The notes under the pieces: model-generated
What the model was told of the DNA's origin: nothing
What the model saw: only the letters and a program-made list of their open reading frames with translations
Databases searched by the model: none
Program-made: the position numbers and the translations under genes
Shown: positions 59,895-64,000 of the stretch, piece by piece
How positions within the stretch are numbered: the first letter of the stretch is position 1
How the letters are laid out: each line of letters starts with the position of its first letter
Source: DATMRF01 sp035566435
GTDB taxonomy: Bacteria > Verrucomicrobiota > Verrucomicrobiia > Limisphaerales > UBA8199
Direction of reading: 5' to 3'
Assembly (NCBI GenBank): GCA_035566435.1
Contig: DATMRF010000044.1
Coordinates: 62,001-126,000 of the forward strand
DNA: 64,000 nucleotides

Positions 59895-60308
59895 TTAGCT
59901 TAGCTCTCGGTCCGCCGGGAGGACCCACGCGGAGCGATGCGGATTGAAGCCGATTTTAGGATAATACCCCTCAGCCTTCGGAGCCGCCAACAGGATGATA
60001 CTGGCCTTGCGCCCCAGTCGAGACTTTGTCAGCGCGATAAGCTTTTTGCCGATGCCGCGCTTTTGGTAGGCTTCGTCCACGGCCAAATCAGACAGATAGC
60101 AGCAAAACTCGAAATCGGTCACCGAACGGGCGACGCCCACAAGCTTATCGGCGTCCCACGCGGTGCACAGCAGGTTGGCGTGGCGGAGCATAGCGGCCAC
60201 GGAATTCGGGTCGCCAACGGGACGCCGTTCGGCCAGGGTGGACCGCTTCAACAAGTCGATGAATTCGGACTCCGTTATCCGGCGAGAGGCGTCGTAGTGG
60301 ATGCTCAT
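59895..60308 (-). CDS. GNAT family N-acetyltransferase
   Basis: 137 residues from ATG (MSIHYDASRRITESEFIDLL). The acetyl-CoA-binding motif A is YLSDLAVDEAYQKRGIGKKL, with the Gly-rich loop QKRGIG. AAPKAEGYYPKIGF forms motif B with the conserved Tyr and Phe. It is a stand-alone, short GNAT. The substrate is unknown and it could be a small-molecule or protein acetyltransferase. Confidence 0.9.
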   Translation of the reverse strand: MSIHYDASRRITESEFIDLLKRSTLAERRPVGDPNSVAAMLRHANLLCTAWDADKLVGVARSVTDFEFCCYLSDLAVDEAYQKRGIGKKLIALTKSRLGRKASIILLAAPKAEGYYPKIGFNPHRSAWVLPADRELS

Positions 60309-60716
60309 AGGCCGGGCGCAGGCTAATGGTGCGTCGCCCCGAAGCATTGGCGGGGTTCCGGCAATACGCCGCTGGTTTGGCCATTGGTATTCATGGCTCG
60401 AGGCGCTGATGCTGCGGGTACACCAGCAGCTTCATTTCGCGTTCACAGGCAGTTTGCAGGCCCGCAGACCAATAGGCAACCATCGATGAACGGCTGTCGA
60501 TGAACGGCTTCCCGTGCGCTTTTCGCGCCTCCCTTCCCTGACAGACTGCAGAGAGGACGCGGTCAGGAAACGCGCCGCTTGCTACGGTTCAAATCCTTCA
60601 AGGATTGTTTGGCGTTGCGATACTTGAGCGCGGGCGGCGCGCCGGAGACGCCACGGTTAATTAACTCCGGCGCTGACCGCCCCGCCCTAGTTCGCTAAGA
60701 CCCCCGCCTAATTGCG
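60309..60716. other. Intergenic stretch of about 400 bases
   Basis: No coding region is supported. It contains a near-perfect direct repeat of GATGAACGGCT (about 60483-60510) and nothing else of note. Confidence 0.5.
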
Positions 60717-61874
60717 TCAGAACCCTTGCCCGGCCTCATCCGCCTCCCCAGCCAATTCAAAGACGAAGTCAAAAAAGTCATCCTGTTGCCCCTGGAACAG
60801 TCCCATTGCGACAAACCCGTTGAACGCGGCCACAGCGCCGGCTTGCTTCGTCGAAGTCGGTCGAATCACCGCGCACGGTTTTAGGTGCGGACTGATGAAG
60901 GTGCACGGGAAAGGAAACACCTGGTTGGTGTCCTCGGGGCTGGCGGGATCGGTGCCATCGCCGGGGAAGAACGTCACGCCGCCGACCGAAGGGGCCACCG
61001 GCAGTTGGGGGAACCGCGTGGCGGTTGCCGCCGGGACTGGCGGAGCGTTGCCTGCCTTGTCCTGCCACAGCTCGAAGTGTTGGATTTCGGTGCCGCCGAT
61101 GCTGGCAATAATTCGAACCACCTCGCGGCTCGTCGCCTTAGGCAGCAGCGAATCGTACAGGCTTGACCCGCCCTGCTCGATCGTAGCGAAATGGAACCCG
61201 GCCGTGTTGGCGATCACCTGGATGTCGTCGCCGCCGGCGGGCAGGTCGCTATTCGGAATTCCGGGCACATTCACCAGGTTGACGATTTGCGGGAACGTGT
61301 CTCCGAAGTCCGGGTTGCCGGCGCTGCGGTACCGCAGATACCAACTGGTGTCCACCGTCAAATTCATCAGGTTGGTCAAGCGCTTGGCCGTTTTGTTCGA
61401 GCCCGTCGCCTGGCTGCTGGGCAGTCTGCGAAACTGCTCCAGACTCACCGCCTGATGGCCTTTTGCCATGAGGTAGGAATTGATGAAAGCCGCGTGGCTG
61501 AATTCGTCGCGCGTATTCTGTCGAACGTAAGTCGGCATGTCGCCGTCGAGCGCCTGGATCGCCTGAATGAAGGCCGAGTTGCCCAGGGAAATTTCCTGGT
61601 ATTGTTGCCATAGATCGGACTCCAGGATTTCTGCGGCGGCCAGCAGGCGAAGAATCGCAACGTCGCCCTGGCCGAGACCGCCGCTGAGGACATCCGCCCG
61701 TGCGGTGCCATGCCCTATCAGCAAACTGGTTGTCGGTAGTAAGGCCGCTCCTCCGAGGCCTGCCCGCTTCAGAAACGAGCGGCGTCCAAGCCGCGAACTA
61801 CCTGCTCCGTGGTCCGCCGGAGCCGAGGCTCCCGAATTGCGGACCTGCTCGTCATGATTTTGCTGTCTCAACAT
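60717..61874 (-). CDS. Tat-exported ferritin-like domain protein
   Basis: 385 residues with a twin-arginine signal (LGRRSFLKRAGLGGAALLPT, Arg31-Arg32). The mature part contains ferritin-like helices: LLAAAEILESDLWQQYQEIS, TRDEFSHAAFINSYLMAKG and IGGTEIQHFELWQDKAG, whose Glu and His residues could form a di-metal site. It belongs to the group of secreted ferritin-like proteins known from soil bacteria. Iron binding is likely and activity is unknown. Divergent from sulP. Confidence 0.85.
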   Translation of the reverse strand: MLRQQNHDEQVRNSGASAPADHGAGSSRLGRRSFLKRAGLGGAALLPTTSLLIGHGTARADVLSGGLGQGDVAILRLLAAAEILESDLWQQYQEISLGNSAFIQAIQALDGDMPTYVRQNTRDEFSHAAFINSYLMAKGHQAVSLEQFRRLPSSQATGSNKTAKRLTNLMNLTVDTSWYLRYRSAGNPDFGDTFPQIVNLVNVPGIPNSDLPAGGDDIQVIANTAGFHFATIEQGGSSLYDSLLPKATSREVVRIIASIGGTEIQHFELWQDKAGNAPPVPAATATRFPQLPVAPSVGGVTFFPGDGTDPASPEDTNQVFPFPCTFISPHLKPCAVIRPTSTKQAGAVAAFNGFVAMGLFQGQQDDFFDFVFELAGEADEAGQGF

Positions 61875-62177
61875 ATCTCTATCTTTGTTGTTGCGGCGTT
61901 TTGTTCGGCCTCTTCTGGCCGTTACTGAAATAGGAGCAACAAAACGAATCTTTGTTCCCGGGAAGCTGCGGGCTCAATCTTGGCGGGCGGGGGCGCGGCG
62001 TTTACGCCACTTCAACATGCTAATGCAGAGCCGGCAACGCCGTTTTCCTGGCCGTTCCGAGCTGTTGGACGGTGAAGCGGCGGGAACGGCGCGCCCCCCC
62101 TTCGTGACTGAGGTGTTACCCGGGAATGATTTGTTCAATGGACGGCTTCCCCCGTTCGATGCTAAAAACAGGGCCGG
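61875..62177. other. Divergent regulatory region between the ferritin-like and sulP genes
   Basis: About 300 bases without a supported gene. No clear promoter or operator is recognised. Confidence 0.5.
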
Positions 62178-63917
62178 ATGCCGAACCAACCTGACAACCA
62201 CGCGCCATCTAAGCCGGCATCATCGCTAACACGTTACTGCCCGGGCCTAGCCCAATTCGCCCATTACCGCCGAGAGTGGCTCTCCGGGGACTTATTGGCC
62301 GGCATCAGTGTCTGCGTCATCATGATCCCGTCGGTGATCGCCTACGCCGGCCTGATGGGGTTGCCGCCTCAACACGGCCTCTACGCCGCCCTGGTTCCGC
62401 TGGTGGTGTACGCGATTTTCGGCAGTTCGCGCCAGGTGATCGTCGGCCCGGACATCGCCATCTCGTTGCTCATCGCCAGCACGATCGGTCCGCTGGCGGC
62501 CGGCAACCCCGCGCGCGCGGCTGCTTTGGCCGCAGTGCTGGCGTTGCTGTGCGGGCTGCTCCTCCTGCTGGGCGCGCGCGCTAATTTCGGCGCGGTGGCC
62601 GATTTCCTGTCCAAGCCTGTTCTGGTCGGCTACATGACTGGCGCGGCCCTCATTCTCATCGCGTCGCAGTTGGGCAAGCTCCTCGGCGTATCGCTAAAGA
62701 GCAGCGACTTTTTTCCACGTCTGCTTGAACTTGCAGGCAAACTCCACCAGGTGCACGGGCCAACGCTGGCGCTCGGGCTGACGCTGCTGGCGCTATCGCT
62801 GGCGCTGCGCCGATTCACCCCGAAAATTCCCGCAGCGCTGGCCGCGTGTGCGATTGCGATTGCCGCCTCACTGGTGTTCCGGCTCGAGGGCCAGGGCGTA
62901 ACGCTCGTTGGTTCATTCCCGCGCGGGCTGCCGGGCTTCGCCCTGCCCGGCGCGTCCTGGCGCGATGTCGATAGCTTGCTGCCTGCCGCGATCGGCATCA
63001 CGCTGCTGACCTACACCGAGGGTATTCTGCTGGCGCGCGCGTTCGCGGCCAAAAACGGCTATGAGGTTAGCGCCAACCAGGAGCTCAACGCGCTCGGCCT
63101 GGCGGATGTTGCGGTCGGCCTGTTCCAGGGGTTTTCGATTACCGGCAGCCAGGCTCGCACGACCGTCAACGACGCCACCGGCGGCAAGACCCAACTGGCG
63201 AGCCTGGTCGCCGCCGCCACGCTGGGGGTGTTCCTGCTCTTTCTGACTCCTGTCATCGCGAGGTTGCCCGAGGTCGCCCTGGCGGCGATCCTCATTTACG
63301 CAGGGGTCGGCCTGGTCGAATTCGATGTGATGGCGCGCATCTACCGCTTTTATCCCCGCAGCGCGGCGGTTGCAGCGCTGACCACTTTGAGCGTTTTGGC
63401 AGCCGGTGTGGTGGTCGGCATCCTCTTCGGCGTGGCGCTTTCTTTGCTGGGACTGATCAACCGCATCTCCAATCCGCCGGATGCCGTGTTGAGCGAAGTG
63501 CCGGGAAGCGGTTTCCATGACCTGGGCAGCACGCAACCTCAGACCCTCCCCGGACTGATCGCGTATCGGTTTTATGCGCCGCTTCTGTTCTCCAACGCGG
63601 GCCACTTTGTCGGGCGCGTGCGGGCGCTGATCGCCGCGAGCCCGCAGCCGGTTCGCTGGTTCCTGCTCGATGCACAAGCCATCACCGACATTGACGTTAC
63701 CGCCGTAGAGGCGCTGCATGGCCTGCGCGAGGAGTTGCAGCGTCAGGGCATCGCGCTGAAAATCGCCCATGTCAATCGCCCCCTCCGCGAACTACTCCAG
63801 CGCACCGGCCTGGCGTCAGAAATCAGACCTGAAAGCTTCTTTCAATCAGTCCACGAGTGTGCCGAGGCGTTTAAACACTCCGGGGCCGGGCTGTCCGATC
63901 CGGTCGTAAAAAAGTAG
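62178..63917 (+). CDS. SulP-family anion transporter with STAS domain
   Basis: 579 residues, with 12-14 membrane helices and then a cytoplasmic STAS domain (about 455-560). The N-terminus has the SulP signature PSVIAYAGLMGLPPQHGLYA and FGSSRQVIVGPDIAIS; FSITGSQARTTVNDATGGKT follows in the core. STAS is marked by WFLLDAQAITDIDVTAVEAL. It exchanges or imports sulfate, bicarbonate or a related anion; the substrate is not predictable. The start is ATG. Confidence 0.95.
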   Translation: MPNQPDNHAPSKPASSLTRYCPGLAQFAHYRREWLSGDLLAGISVCVIMIPSVIAYAGLMGLPPQHGLYAALVPLVVYAIFGSSRQVIVGPDIAISLLIASTIGPLAAGNPARAAALAAVLALLCGLLLLLGARANFGAVADFLSKPVLVGYMTGAALILIASQLGKLLGVSLKSSDFFPRLLELAGKLHQVHGPTLALGLTLLALSLALRRFTPKIPAALAACAIAIAASLVFRLEGQGVTLVGSFPRGLPGFALPGASWRDVDSLLPAAIGITLLTYTEGILLARAFAAKNGYEVSANQELNALGLADVAVGLFQGFSITGSQARTTVNDATGGKTQLASLVAAATLGVFLLFLTPVIARLPEVALAAILIYAGVGLVEFDVMARIYRFYPRSAAVAALTTLSVLAAGVVVGILFGVALSLLGLINRISNPPDAVLSEVPGSGFHDLGSTQPQTLPGLIAYRFYAPLLFSNAGHFVGRVRALIAASPQPVRWFLLDAQAITDIDVTAVEALHGLREELQRQGIALKIAHVNRPLRELLQRTGLASEIRPESFFQSVHECAEAFKHSGAGLSDPVVKK

Positions 63918-63932
63918 GTGGTCCTTTAACGC

Positions 63933-64000
63933 CTATTTTACCTGGAGCAGCACTTTGCCCATCGGGCCCTCCGCGAGGCGGGCAAAGGCTTTGGGCAACT
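63933..64000 (-). CDS. C-terminal end of a zinc-type alcohol dehydrogenase / quinone oxidoreductase (3' part only)
   Basis: The reverse frame reads LPKAFARLAEGPMGKVLLQV followed by Lys and a TAG. This is the standard ending of NAD(P)-dependent MDR dehydrogenases (a short helix and then GK-V-L-V). The rest lies outside the window. Confidence 0.6.
   Translation of the reverse strand, partial: LPKAFARLAEGPMGKVLLQVK

Noticed and set aside
1..64000. Insertion sequences or transposase genes
   Set aside because: I found no DDE or tyrosine/serine recombinase motifs, nor IS-like terminal inverted repeats around a transposase-sized frame. The mobile signature rests only on the tRNA repeat and gene fragments.

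Overview
The window looks like chromosomal DNA of a Verrucomicrobiota bacterium, probably close to Pedosphaera/Limisphaerales. I infer this from protein style: a giant secreted choice-of-anchor Q protein, a recurring C-terminal module ending in FYRxRV, a propeller-type hybrid sensor kinase, a planctomycete/verrucomicrobial-type GH2 enzyme and a pgk-tpiA-secG cluster. No rRNA gene or species marker is present, so this assignment is inference.

Region 1 (1-3.06 kb) is housekeeping: a leftward unit scpA-scpB-pheA (chromosome condensation and phenylalanine synthesis), followed by a rightward tRNA-Asp.

Region 2 (3.06-25.3 kb) is accessory and is the most interesting part. The last 23 bases of tRNA-Asp plus about 30 downstream bases recur, slightly diverged, at 24.14-24.20 kb in the same orientation. 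This looks like the footprint of a roughly 21 kb island. Inside lies one leftward unit: a propeller/Y_Y_Y sensor kinase, a NarL-type response regulator, and a gene for a secreted protein of about 5,086 residues. That protein has eight beta-helix modules, seven of them closed by a choice-of-anchor Q domain, then FG-GAP repeats and a C-terminal module pair. The right border is littered with broken genes: an AarF/UbiB fragment, an LRR fragment and a sialidase N-terminus. A decayed second copy of the giant protein's C-terminal module sits directly behind its stop codon. No integrase is visible.

Region 3 (25.3-41.4 kb) holds a secreted GH2 hydrolase, a divergent NtrC-type regulator, class II aldolase, two Hsp20 chaperones, a membrane spermidine-synthase-like protein, an NAD-dependent epimerase, an aquaporin, MurJ, dihydrofolate reductase and a Cys/Met-type PLP enzyme.

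Region 4 (41.4-50.1 kb) holds AmrS and AmrB (the radical SAM and Memo-like parts of the AmmeMemoRadiSam system), an oligopeptide ABC importer without its ATPases (oppA-oppB-oppC), secG, tpiA and pgk.

Region 5 (50.1-64 kb) is a mixed secretome region. It has a large secreted protein with an in-frame amber codon in its C-terminal module, a TPR protein, an astacin-like protease, an outer-membrane protein, a Tat-exported two-subunit molybdenum hydroxylase, a GNAT acetyltransferase, a Tat-exported ferritin-like protein and a SulP anion transporter. The tail of a dehydrogenase gene ends the window.

Dispersed low-complexity repeats built on GACTT(T)GGACTTGA words occur between genes and in frame inside genes (34.3, 35.0 and 45.5 kb).
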